Origin: Roridomyces roridus
Lineage: Eukaryota > Basidiomycota > Agaricomycetes > Agaricales > Mycenaceae
Length of the DNA stretch: 64,000 nucleotides
Assembly (NCBI GenBank): GCA_029378245.1
Contig: JARKIF010000003.1
Location: 124,001 to 188,000 of the forward strand
Direction: 5' to 3'
Part shown: positions 55,103 to 64,000 of the stretch, in pieces
How positions within the stretch are numbered: the stretch's first letter is position 1
How the letters are laid out: each line of letters opens with the position of its first letter
The notes under the pieces: model-generated
Told to the model about the DNA's origin: nothing
The model's input: only the letters and a program-made list of their open reading frames with translations
Databases searched by the model: none
Translations under genes and position numbers: made by a program

Positions 55103-56418
55103 ATGGGTTCCTCTGCAGTCGAAAGCGCCCTGAAACGTGTCCAGGATATACACGTCTCCATCTCCGAGCACAGACAGGCCATCGAGGACCTCGAAAAGCA
55201 GAAATATGCGGCCTATGGCGAGCTGAATGCTCTCAGGGACCCAATCACGCGTCTTCCCGTCGAACTCTCGTCTATGATTTTCAAGGAATGTATTCGGGAG
55301 CCGCCCGTGTTCGAGTCTTTGCGCGACCATGCTGCCCCCATGTTACTCCTCCGCGTCTGTCGCTCGTGGACCCGCCTCGCGCTTTCCACCCCCTCGCTCT
55401 GGACAAATATCGAAATCGAGAGTCCATACGAGGACCTGTGGAAGCTCTTCAGGATTTGGCTTGACCGTGCACAGCGTGCTCCGGTCAAGATTGTGCTTTC
55501 GGGGTATGTCACTCCGGAAGTGGAGGTCGTGGTGAAGGAGCGCGCAGGACAAATTGCGCATTTGGACGCGCGGATGGTCCCGCTCCCTGACTGTTACCCA
55601 AAATGTGCTACCGCCCGGCCATTGAAACTACGAGAGATAGCCGTAGCCGGGAAAACTTTCCCCAGGTTGGAGAAATTGGAACTTGCCACGGGTCCCTTGT
55701 CGGGCAGTCTGCAGACGGATATGGAGACCTGCATCCAGCTCATTCGTGGTGCTCCGCGTCTGGTGGAGTGCGTGCTATGTGGGTTCGCACCCCTTAGGAG
55801 AGATGGGACGCCACGGACGCATTCCTCCCTCCGCCAGCTACGCCTCAGCAGAAGTTCTGCTACCGTATTAAAACAGTTCACGTTGCCCGCCCTCGAAACT
55901 CTTCATATATCTCAATTTGACATGAAGTTTCGCGATTTTGAAGCATTCTTCACCAGGTCCGCCCCGCCGCTGCAGAAACTGGTGCAGCCCACGGTTTTTA
56001 TGGCCAGAGCCTCGGAGATGACGGCAAGATAAATGCAGTTTCGTTTTGTCGGCTTGTCCCACAGCTTCAAATTCTTGATGTTGCTTTCGGAAATTACGAC
56101 ACGACACTCCCCTTCTTCAACGCGCTCTGTACGGAGCCTGGATTCATCCCTAGCATCGTTAGCCTCACCGTGCGCACCCGATGGCTTGGCGAGCTCTCCG
56201 TTCTCTGTGAGCAACTCCCGGATGTCCTGTCCTCACGCCGGAGCAAGTCTCTTCACCCAGCCAGACTCCAGTCTTTCCAGCTGGTCCAACTCGGGAGGAG
56301 CTACTGGGACATGGAAGAACTCGAGGCGTTCGAGAGGGCCAAGGTGCAAATTGGTGTGGCGCTGGGAAGCCTGGTACAGGATGGGATGGATCTTGACATT
56401 GCCATAGAATATAAGTGA
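55103..56418 (+). CDS. F-box protein with a 26-nt GT-AG interruption
   Basis: From ATG 55103 the protein begins MGSSAVESALKRVQ, with a coiled coil (SEHRQAIEDLEKQK), the F-box ITRLPVELSSMIFKEC, RSWTRLALSTPSLWTNI and LRR-like segments (FTLPALETLHISQFDM). After SAPPLQKL at 55981 the frame runs into a stop at 56030. Removing 55982-56007, a 26-nt stretch that begins GTGCAG and ends CCAG, restores the family pattern SLGDDGKINAVSFCRLVPQ and a frame open to 56418. Either this is an unusually small intron or a 26-bp insertion that inactivated the gene. It belongs to the same broad family as 43690-44967 but a different subgroup; about 430 aa if read through. Confidence 0.7.
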
Positions 56419-57240
56419 ACGCACAATGTGTGAGGGTTTCAGTTTTCTAACGGTTCGGCCTGTGTTTAAGTATTTCAAAATGGTACAGTTGTCGGTGAAC
56501 TTCATCCCGCCCAACGACTCTCCATCCTCATTTTCCACCGAATTGTCTGTCGTTCGTATTACTCTATCTCATCTTATTTGGCCGGAGACCCTATGGATGG
56601 AGCCCACGCAGCGGACGGGAAATCGATGATTTTCTTACTATGTAGTATGCTATCTTTGTCAGAGTCGCAACGTCTCCAGGTAGAGGTCCGTAGTTTGAAG
56701 TAGCCGTATTCCTTGCGGAACATGGCTGTGGACAGACACAATGTCCGGTTGTGGGTTCTGACCTGTTCTGACGCAGCTCCTGGGAGAGCAGAGAAACAGA
56801 TTACCACACGAAGCCAGAATAGTATGAGGTTTCAGACTCAACCATGATATATCGCAACGAAAATATAATTTGAGAGCATATGTTGAGATCGTTAAGGAAA
56901 TCGCACCCGCGCATCTGTCCGTGGATATCTATGCATCCTCGCCAACACCACATCCTCGCCAATCTCGAGATTTATCCCACTCGTTTACTCTAATTGCTGT
57001 GGCACATACGACTCGTTTAAAATGTTCGATCAGATCATCAGTTTTGTGGTGGGACAAGCGGAGTATTTACTGAGGCAGCAAGGCGGAATTTTCCCTTGTT
57101 GTGCACATTCGATTTTGGAATTTGAACCGCGCCGTTCGGAACATCAGATCACGTTTTTAGCTAGGATCGGGCCAAGCGCCTTACAAGATGCCTGCGCAGC
57201 GGGAGCGTGTATCGCAGATTAGTCATTCAGTTCGGTGTGC
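56419..57240. other. Intergenic
   Basis: Nothing supported. It lies between the F-box gene and the promoter of the truncated lectin-like copy. Confidence 0.4.
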
Positions 57241-57499
57241 GGGTATAATATCCCTTTTCCTTTGGAGGGTTTTCACAGCTTGGATACAAGGACAGCGTGG
57301 GCTTCGAATGTCGTGAGACGCTGGCCCTTCTCGGCGCCAATTCAACTAATTGGAATTTGAACCAAGCAAGCGCCGCCCGACCGTTGGAAGTGTCGAAACT
57401 AGACAGGGAATAGGCCCGGGATTTGGAAGGCGAGAAGGCAAGAGGTGTTGGTTCCTGCCTGATACAGACAGGAACCATTGCGCCGTCATGATGTGAGTC

Positions 57500-57640
57500 A
57501 TCCTCCACTTCGATTCCATTCTCCTTCACGAGCTGACATGTGTGCAACTTCGAATCCAGGCGCCCGCGCTTCCAGACCTTGGATAACCTCCCGTGTCAAT
57601 TGCAACTCGAAGCCGTTAAAAACCCTCCGCCTGGTCGGCC
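57500..57640 (+). promoter_or_regulatory. Conserved promoter block of lectin-like copy L3
   Basis: Contains GTGAGTCATCCTCCACTTCG at about 57493-57512, then ACCTTGGATAACCTCCCGTG, GCAACTCGAAGCC and GTTAAAAACC before the ATG at 57657. It matches the L1 promoter on the minus strand at 39242-39400. Confidence 0.6.
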
Positions 57641-57656
57641 CTATTGCGACTGAGAA

Positions 57657-57839
57657 ATGGTCAACTTTATACAGAATATAACCGCCCTGGCGGGCGCCGC
57701 CACACTATGCCAGATCTTCGACTACAAGAACGGCGTCTTCACTACCGCGGGCGGCTCGGGCTCTGACAACGCCGCTGTTGAGACCACCACTACCAACGGC
57801 AAAGGGACGAATCAACAGGTGATGGTGTTCCTTCGGTGA
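57657..57839 (+). pseudogene. Lectin-like copy L3, exon 1 only
   Basis: ATG 57657 opens MVNFIQNITALAGAATLC, then FDYKNGVFTTAGGSGSDN and TNGKGTNQQ, homologous to exon 1 of L1 and L2. The next exon (WFIIPQ...) is absent; the sequence changes near 57840-57890 into a dispersed repeat. The gene is therefore truncated, apparently by insertion or recombination at its first intron. Confidence 0.7.
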
Positions 57840-57892
57840 ATCTTTCAATGTGCGGATGCTCATCGCATTATCCGTTCTTTAACATTATAGTA

Positions 57893-58560
57893 TGGAAAGC
57901 CGGAGCACCACGCTCAGTGATTGACGTCGCTTACTGCTTTGGGCAGGCGGACCCGGAAACCTCTTGCTTACTCAGTTACTGAACTGCGTTTCATCACTTG
58001 ATAGCCGATTCAGCCGTGTGTGGTCCGATCCAAGGCGTGGCAGACATGGGGGATGGGGATTTGATGGGTCACGCGTACCTGCCGGCTTCTTGCATTTGAG
58101 TGTCCCCTGATAATTGGTCTAAATAGTCAGCAACGAGTCGGACCTGACAATTGACTGTCAGATCAGGCCCTGACAATTCATTATTTTCGCAAGGTAGAAA
58201 TACCGACCTGACAATTTGCAATTGACTGACCGCAGGTGGCCGGCAGCCGCCTCCGACGTGTTGTTGCCATCAATAAATGGTCAGCCGGACCGCTCCGTCA
58301 ACAATCCCACACCGAATGCTTGCCGAATGCGATCAAGTTCAGCTTGCCTACCGCTGATACATGGGCACTCAGATCACTGCCGAGGTCCGGATCAGGCAGC
58401 TATCGGCATTCAGAGGCCAGTCCCTGCTCGAGCTTTGGAGCAGCGCTGGACAACACAAATCATATTTCGATGTCGACTCACGCTGCCCATCGAGACGACA
58501 GTGAGCTGGCTGATTCCAAAACTCGGGCGGCGACGTAGTCGATGAGAGGGGCATCGGGAA
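57893..58560. repeat. Repeat debris with CCTGACAATT motifs
   Basis: Begins with the TATGGAAAGCC repeat. Between about 58090 and 58225 the decamer CCTGACAATT and variants occur four times, some beside the complement (ACAATTGACTGTCAG). No gene is recognised; two overlapping 100-residue frames at 58216-58545 have no features. Confidence 0.45.
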
Positions 58561-58599
58561 GCTTCAAAAGGGGGTTGGGTAAGCGCTTAGTGGGCTCCG

Positions 58600-58940
58600 T
58601 GGATGAGGCTGTTGAAGGATCACAAACATCGAGTCTAACTGACTATTTTTGTTGTAGTTTTCCATCAAATTTGACTTTCACCCCACTTCTCTCATAGATA
58701 TTGGAAGCAGGCCGCGTTCATTGTTGAGACAAAGAAGACAACGAGGAGGGCCGGGAGGAAGGGAAGACTCCAGAAAAAAACTGTGCCACAGCTGACTACT
58801 TTATAATAAAGCTACTTGGCGGTCTTCATGATCACGCTACTACTCAACGAACTCCGTGGTTGAAAGTTGAGAAGATGCTTATCAATGGGTCTCTGATGCG
58901 CCAGCGCAGCACCACTGGTTGCCGATGCAGACTGGTGTCC
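58600..58940. other. No gene recognised
   Basis: Mixed intergenic sequence with no supported feature, leading into the inverted repeat copy at about 58947. Confidence 0.35.
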
Positions 58941-58946
58941 AGGGTC

Positions 58947-59079
58947 CGATTGTATGGAGGCCCGGAGCACCGCGCTTTGAAACATGATGCCAATGCACGA
59001 TTGCCGCTGTCAATTAGCTGTTCCGAGATAGGACCCCGTAACCGTCGACACATTCTGCCGTATTCGAACATTGATTGGA
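58947..59079 (+). repeat. Dispersed repeat copy X
   Basis: About 130 bp, from GTATGGAGGCCCGGAGCA to GAACATTGATTGGACA, is a diverged inverted copy of the sequence at 60300-60405. Shared blocks are GGACCCCGTAACCGTCG, CACATTCT and CCGTAT. Confidence 0.65.
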
Positions 59080-60299
59080 CATGAGATCAGTTGATTTACC
59101 GTCGCGCCGACTGTCACGCCGACCGTCGGAGCATACTACTACTTATGACGACCTTTTCCACTCGTACTTGAAGTTTTGGAATTTCACGTACGTGTGTCCT
59201 AAGTTCGCCATCACTTTCCTCTGCACGCCACTCCGGGCTGCATTGAATTGTAAGTAGACCCTCCCTTCGTAGTCCTCCTCAAGCTCATTGCAGCACATCC
59301 CAGCATCTCTTCGAGACTTCGTCCCCGATCCGACTACTCGCGTCAAACTCGCGTGGGGGGGGGGGGGGGGGGGGGGGGGTTTAATCGTTTGCAGTGAGTG
59401 ATTGGAAATCCAACGGATCAGCTCTCCAGCCTTACATTCCGCTGGGCCTTCATCCCATGACTACAATCAATGTGGTGGTCCACTTTCTTCTCCACACTCT
59501 CCTCGGCACCACACAGGCCCCCAGCTCGCTCTACGCCTCGTGCCTCCCTCGCCCTTCACGGTGTTGGGGAACTCCGGGAACCAAGACGCGCAGAGCGAAA
59601 ATGCAATGGATCCAGATACTCATAACCAAGTGATTGCTTACAGATAACTGTGGACTCTGGAGGAAGGCATTGACCTGGTTCCGAACGTTCGAGACATGTA
59701 TGCTCCTGGCGACCCTGACATTTTACAACTGGTCAACGTTCCTATGGACTTCAATTTAATCACAACCCGGATTTACGCAGACACTGATCAGCCTACAGTA
59801 AACAGGAAAGGTTGTTGGACCGTCTGTCTCACAGCCCTCCTTTGCCGACGCATGAAACAATGCCGCTCGGAGCTGGTCTATGGACATTAAGGAGCGATGG
59901 CGATTTACAATACAGGCCGAATCAAATGACCTGCCAGTGGAATTACTCAACAGGTTACAGGTGCTGCACGGAGCAGAGTCGGCTGTGGGGCAGTACCGAC
60001 TCTACCGATTCCAAGGGAGGCATCAACAATGGGAATGATCTTGGTTCGTGCTTCAGTGTTCACAACTCAGTTCCTCGTCATATCTCACCAGATTTTCAAC
60101 GTATGTACCAGATTCTGAACATTTGCAGCAGTTGAACCATCTCGTCGATCAAGTGGGACGGGAGTGTTCTCATCGATGCAGAGGAGGAAGAGGTATATGT
60201 CTGGTTTGAGAAGGAAGAGGGCCCTGCCAGTGAGGCCATCATGCAGATAAATGGTAATTTGCTCAGGCTCAGAGTCGGCGCCATGGTGCATCCGCCTGT
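59080..60299. other. Unassigned region with a poly-G run
   Basis: Short frames (59394-59633, 59696-59890, 59812-60135, all plus) may be exon debris of a decayed gene. I could not connect them or name a family. The 25-base G run lies within it at 59355-59379. Confidence 0.35.
59355..59379. repeat. Poly-G run of 25 bases
   Basis: Twenty-five consecutive G between CGCGT and TTTAATCG. Such tracts are rare in fungal nuclear DNA and prone to sequencing length error. Confidence 0.9.
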
Positions 60300-60405
60300 C
60301 AAATCAATGTTGTGATACGGAAGAATGTGCCGACGGTTACGGGGTCCTGCCTTTGGAACGGTCATTGACAGCGGCCATCATGGATTATCATAGCGCGATG
60401 CTCCG
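60300..60405 (-). repeat. Dispersed repeat copy Y (inverted relative to X)
   Basis: On the minus strand it reads from GTATGGAGGCCCGGAGCAT to CACAACATTGATTTGACA, matching copy X at 58947-59079. On its outer side (60455-60475) the TATGGAAAGCC repeat follows. Confidence 0.65.
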
Positions 60406-60789
60406 GGCCTCCATACGATTGCCTCAAATGCCAACCGACGTCCATCACATCAGCGTGGTGCTCTGGCTTTCCATATTATAGCACCATTTTGACTGGAATC
60501 TCCTTCTCCGTCCCCATTTGTGCAAACCTCTCTTTGTCCTCCTCTCTCATCTGAGCCTAGCAGCCAATGGTCTCCCTCAAGATGCATGTTCATTTTTTCC
60601 CATGAGAACCTGGAGCTCAACAGCATCTCAGGCCATGTGCCGCCGGCTTCAGGCGACGTAGGCCTGCCGGAAGCTGCTCGGTAGATTAATAAAAAATCTG
60701 ACAAGCTCTACAGCTTTGCATGACAGATCGCAGTACCCCCGGTTCAACAGCTTCAAAGGCCGAGACACGCGTCCCCTCGGCACATCCGA

Positions 60790-61600
60790 GTATATAGCTT
60801 CGAAGTTCCGTCCACCCTCAATCACGCTTTCCTCTCCCTTTCTCTCCCTTTCTGCTGTTCCTCCCCGCAATGTTTTCGCTCGTCAACAACTGCATTTGCA
60901 ACACACCGAACTTCGATGTTATCTCCTCACTGGTGACTGAACTGTCTATCTCTTCGTGCTCTTGGTCCTCGCTGCCTCCTTCGCGCTGCAAGAACCAAAA
61001 TATATCTGCGCCCCGGATGGCTTCCCTCACACGGTGTCACACCCTCACTTCCCCTCTTGCAGTTCGTTGGCCTCATTGTCGTTCATCCACATCGCAACTT
61101 GCTCTTCAAACGAGCGAGGGGCACTCGAATCCGCACTGGTCGAACGAAGCACGCCATCGTTTTGTCTTTCTGTTGGTATCCTCGCAGCTGACCGCTGGGC
61201 CCTGGCTATCTGTCTCTCCCTCACTTGCGCGGATAACATTTGAAAACCGGGTTTCTTCCCTTCTCCATGTGTATCTCTGCGACCAGTGGTAAATTCTTTG
61301 CTGGATGGATGTGCAACGGCCAACGTTCGACGTTCAACCTCGGCCAGTTTCCTCCTTCTTCGGTTTTCCATATGAATTCCGAGTTGGATCGCTGCGTCTC
61401 AGCTCCAGCCATGTTGGTTCTGATCGAATTTACGCCAGGCGATGCTTCAATTCGTGATTATTACTTAGTCTCGGGACCAGACTATATGACCTTGGTGCGT
61501 CGCAGTCGCTGCCACCCATTCTGCTTCCACATCTCTCCTTTACAGAACCTGGCCAAGGATCGTTCTTTTACCTCAAACTCGACCGCTTCAGACCCTGAAT
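60790..61600 (+). other. Promoter-like start and unresolved coding region
   Basis: A TATATAGC box at 60790-60798 is followed by a CTCTCCC-rich leader and an ATG at 60870, a textbook basidiomycete promoter layout. Downstream, open stretches in different frames include LVLAASFALQEPKYICAPDG near 60960-61025 (signal-peptide-like) and, from 61240, FFAGWMCNG followed by a IEFTPGDASIRDYYLVSG segment. They may be exons of one secreted protein or the debris of one. I did not find a consistent splice solution. Confidence 0.35.
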
Positions 61601-62260
61601 AGCCCTTTCGACCTTTTGCAGCACCACCCGCCTCTCCGTCGGCCATGTATACAGTATACGCACCCCAACCCCTCACACCGCCAGTATCTGCATCCTCCCG
61701 TCGCCGCCCGGCTTCCCACATTCACCGTTGAGCTCCTCACGCTTGGCTTTTGCCAACAAAAGCCGTGCAGCCTCGCCGCCGGGAGAGAAGATGCTCAATT
61801 GACAGCGGCTGTGCTCGCATCTCCACGATCTTGGCTTGCACTTCTGCCATCCGATCCGTCTAGTGTCCACCAGCGCCACCCAACTCGGCTTCAGCAAAGC
61901 GCAGCGCTCCTCCGCCGCTCGAGTGCCATTCATGTCCGGCGTCTACCATCCGTTCACTGTGGACGAGGTGTGCTCGTCATTGGGCTCGTCCTTGGTTCAT
62001 GAGCGATTTGCTAGCAGCAATGGAACGGAGATGCGGAGGGGTAGGGTCTAGTTCTAGGTAGACTTGGGGTATGGTTGGGCCCCGGCGTGCCTGTATTCCG
62101 TCGATGCTTGAAATGCACCTCGTTCTCATTCCAATGCAATCCGAAGCACGACGGAATTTAAAAATACTACATTCGTCGACCGCCACTGTCGAATGAGAAT
62201 TGCTTCATTACTCTGCGGTAGAATCTCAATGTAAACGCAATGCGACGACTGAGTGGTATA
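61601..62260. other. No gene recognised
   Basis: Frames at 61616-62002 and 61836-62051 lack features and overlap. The segment ends at the inverted-repeat element. Confidence 0.35.
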
Positions 62261-63347
62261 CTTACATCAGGAAACACCTCCCCAGGTATTTTTGGCACAT
62301 TTTGCCAAAATTTGCCAAAAATATTGAGAATAGCTGAATATCCAAAGAATGAGCAAGAATATGTTAGTCCCAACAAAAATACCAAAACTTTTGGCACTTT
62401 TGGAGTGGATATTGGCATTGGTTGAACCTTGCCAACAGAGCAGAAATGAAGAATGAAGCAGAGGGGGAACATTGCATCTCAGTGGGAGCAAAACATTTAC
62501 CATCAGCCCTGCTCACTGATTGTTGATCAGGAACGGCTGATAATCAATGATTGACAGGGACTTACAGAAGTGATTGGGATCTCAGTGGCCAAGTCTATTT
62601 ATTGTATTTAAATGACAAGGATAATTAAATGGTGTTTCAAAGGGGAGTCGAACGAGTGACCTCTTGCAAAAGGTACAAGACAACACAAAGGGGGAAGCTT
62701 ACTACTACACCACAATAGAGACATGAGTCTGGTCATCTTAGCTCCCATGATGTGACCCCATGAGTCCAACAGTATTATGCACCACCAGAAGAGCACTCAG
62801 GGATGGGCTTAGTGAGAGATGAAAGCCAATCAAGGGCAGATGTGCCTCCACTTCATATTCCAAAGAGACTGATCTTGTTTGAGGTGCACCACAGACGCTA
62901 TACCAGAAGACTGAGGTGAGTTGGTGACCTGGAATACAAGACTTCCTGGCTGTGGATGGATGACTAGAAAGTTTGGCAAATTTGCTGAAACATACCTCAA
63001 AATATCTGGCCCACTAAAAAAAGTTTGGCCAGTTTGCTGAGAAATACCTCAAAATTTCTGGCTCACCAAAAAAAGTTGTGATATTTTTGCAAAGCTTTCA
63101 GAAATTTTGGTGGACAAGCTCTGGTCAGTTGGAATTGGTACTTTATACAGGTGTACAGCAGCTACCTTTAATGTACTACATTTTGATCAGGTTCCCAATA
63201 TCATACTGATGAAAAGCAAAATCTCCATTTTGGAAACTTTGTCAACATTGGGCAAAAGTTTCGAGAATGACTGCAAAATATTTGAGCTGCAAGATATTTT
63301 TGAAAGATTTGCGATAAAATATCCAGGGAGGTTTTTCCTGATGTAAC
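62261..63347. mobile_element. CpG-poor element with TTACATCAGGAAA ends
   Basis: CTTACATCAGGAAACACCTC at the left end and the complement of GGGAGGTTTTTCCTGATGTA at the right end form about 35-bp imperfect inverted repeats. TATA flanks both sides (62257-62260 and 63348-63351), a possible 4-bp duplication. The 1,087-bp interior is AT-rich, has no long frame, and contains only about half a dozen CG dinucleotides by eye, in sharp contrast to the flanks. It contains a tRNA-promoter-like fragment on the minus strand. Confidence 0.7.
62628..62725 (-). repeat. tRNA-derived SINE-like fragment
   Basis: On the minus strand TGGTGTAGTAGTAAGC (A-box-like) is followed about 50 bp later by GTTCGACTCCCC (B-box-like). 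Spacing and sequence are those of a RNA polymerase III internal promoter. The stems of a real tRNA do not pair (the T-stem fails), so it is a degenerate tRNA-related element, not a tRNA gene. Confidence 0.5.
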
Positions 63348-63421
63348 TATAGACCCGTCGTTTACTTGGGCTTCAAATATTCCTTTTGAATTCTGAGGAC
63401 TCTCAGGAGATATCCCATGCC

Positions 63422-63969
63422 TGTTACGATCCGATTCCAAAAGACAAGTCCGGAGTAGATGCCGGAACTCCGGTAGTGACCAGAGTTGGAAGGAGTCGAC
63501 CGGAGCAACGATCTAAGAGCACCACAGAGGAGTAGGGTGTCAAAGACGCCTTGCTATGTTGATAGGAAGGGAAGGAGTAGGAACCAGCCAAGACGAGTAG
63601 TCAAGAACGTCAATTATCAACTAAGGTTGAATACAGATAAGGAAAGTCTTATATATGAGTAAGTAGAGATATATGTCATTACCACAGACCAATAATAGAA
63701 ACGGACTTATGCGGCTATGTGGATATAAGCTGATTAAGTCCGCACGGAATGATCAAGTGGATATCCTGATGAATACCAAGTCCGGGGGAAACGCTCAGAT
63801 ACCTTCATCGCGTGAAAACCCGAGTACCCGGATAGAACCGAGGAGCGCGTGATGCGCTTCGATGTCGGGAGGCTTCCCGACGTGACCGGAGTTGAGTACC
63901 GGAGTTGAGTACCGGAGTTGAGGTACCGGAGTTGAGGTACCGGAGTTGGCGTTGGAACGGGACATAACA
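63422..63969 (-). repeat. LTR of a Copia-like retrotransposon
   Basis: The 548-bp sequence has TGTTA...TAACA ends. On the minus strand it is preceded by a polypurine tract (AAGAGGGGGATAC, plus strand GTATCCCCCTCTT at 63970-63982). It is therefore the 3' LTR of an element lying to the right, mostly outside the window. The tract and TGTTA ends are typical of fungal Ty1/Copia elements. If the element is complete, its 5-bp target duplication would include ATGCC at 63417-63421. Confidence 0.7.
63878..63948. repeat. Short direct repeats inside the LTR
   Basis: ACCGGAGTTGAG(G)T occurs five times in tandem with small length changes. Such repeats in the U3 region can act as enhancers of LTR transcription; that role is inferred. 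Confidence 0.8.
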
Positions 63970-64000
63970 GTATCCCCCTCTTAGGCTCTTGCCCTCAAGA

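Noticed and set aside
61240..61602. Thaumatin-like domain suggested by IEFTPGDASIRDYYLVSG
   Set aside because: The resemblance is limited to one short segment; the cysteine pattern of thaumatin-like proteins is not present.
62628..62725. Candidate tRNA gene on the minus strand
   Set aside because: A- and B-box words are present but the T-stem does not pair, so only a tRNA-derived fragment is reported.
1..64000. CRISPR arrays, operons or prokaryotic regulatory sites
   Set aside because: Spaced direct-repeat arrays are absent, and the introns and TATA promoters are eukaryotic.

Overview
The window is nuclear DNA of a basidiomycete fungus, most likely an Agaricomycete and possibly a mushroom-forming Agaricales or mycenoid species. 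I infer this from many short GT-AG introns (about 45-65 nt), TATA plus pyrimidine-rich core promoters, and lineage-typical families: expanded F-box/LRR-like genes, DUF6533-type membrane proteins, a DUF6532 protein, an Old Yellow Enzyme, a CsbD-like stress protein and a Plavaka-type transposase. There is no prokaryotic gene organisation, CRISPR array or intact tRNA or rRNA gene. Gene density is low, and much of the window is transposon debris and degenerate genes.

Layout. 1-12.6 kb: two inverted copies of one hAT-type element with perfect 8-bp target duplications flank a multi-pass membrane protein gene. The second copy interrupts an Agaricomycete-specific gene. Ty3/Gypsy debris follows and runs into an LRR-like gene fragment. 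12.6-21.3 kb is the most gene-like part: a conserved orphan, a frameshifted member of a small-protein family, CsbD, an Old Yellow Enzyme with a TA-flanked MITE in one intron, and a DUF6533 membrane protein. 21.3-29.1 kb: a short 430-bp element, then a DUF6532 gene whose fifth intron carries a 3.1-kb hAT-like element. 29.4-32.2 kb: a Plavaka transposase. 32.2-45 kb: an F-box gene split by a MULE-like element that itself contains a CpG-poor nested element, two beta-trefoil-like lectin candidates, two decayed F-box genes and one intact F-box gene. 45-52.7 kb: an intact small-protein gene, a second DUF6533 gene, a GGTTTATAAACC-rich element, a decayed ubiquitin-specific protease and another MITE. 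53-64 kb: largely unassigned, with one more F-box gene, a truncated lectin-like copy, a CpG-poor element and an LTR that runs off the right edge.

The genes do not form one pathway. The coherent picture is recurrent duplication of F-box and small lectin-like or orphan genes in a transposon-rich region. Two insertions sit precisely inside introns of otherwise open genes; removing them leaves 64-nt and 47-nt introns. Insertions in exons (4.5-7 kb and 32.2-37.8 kb genes) coincide with decay. I see no clear evidence for a wholly new system. The most novel items are the unnamed element families with exact target duplications, the nested insertion, the conserved promoter of the lectin-like family, and the small orphan protein family.
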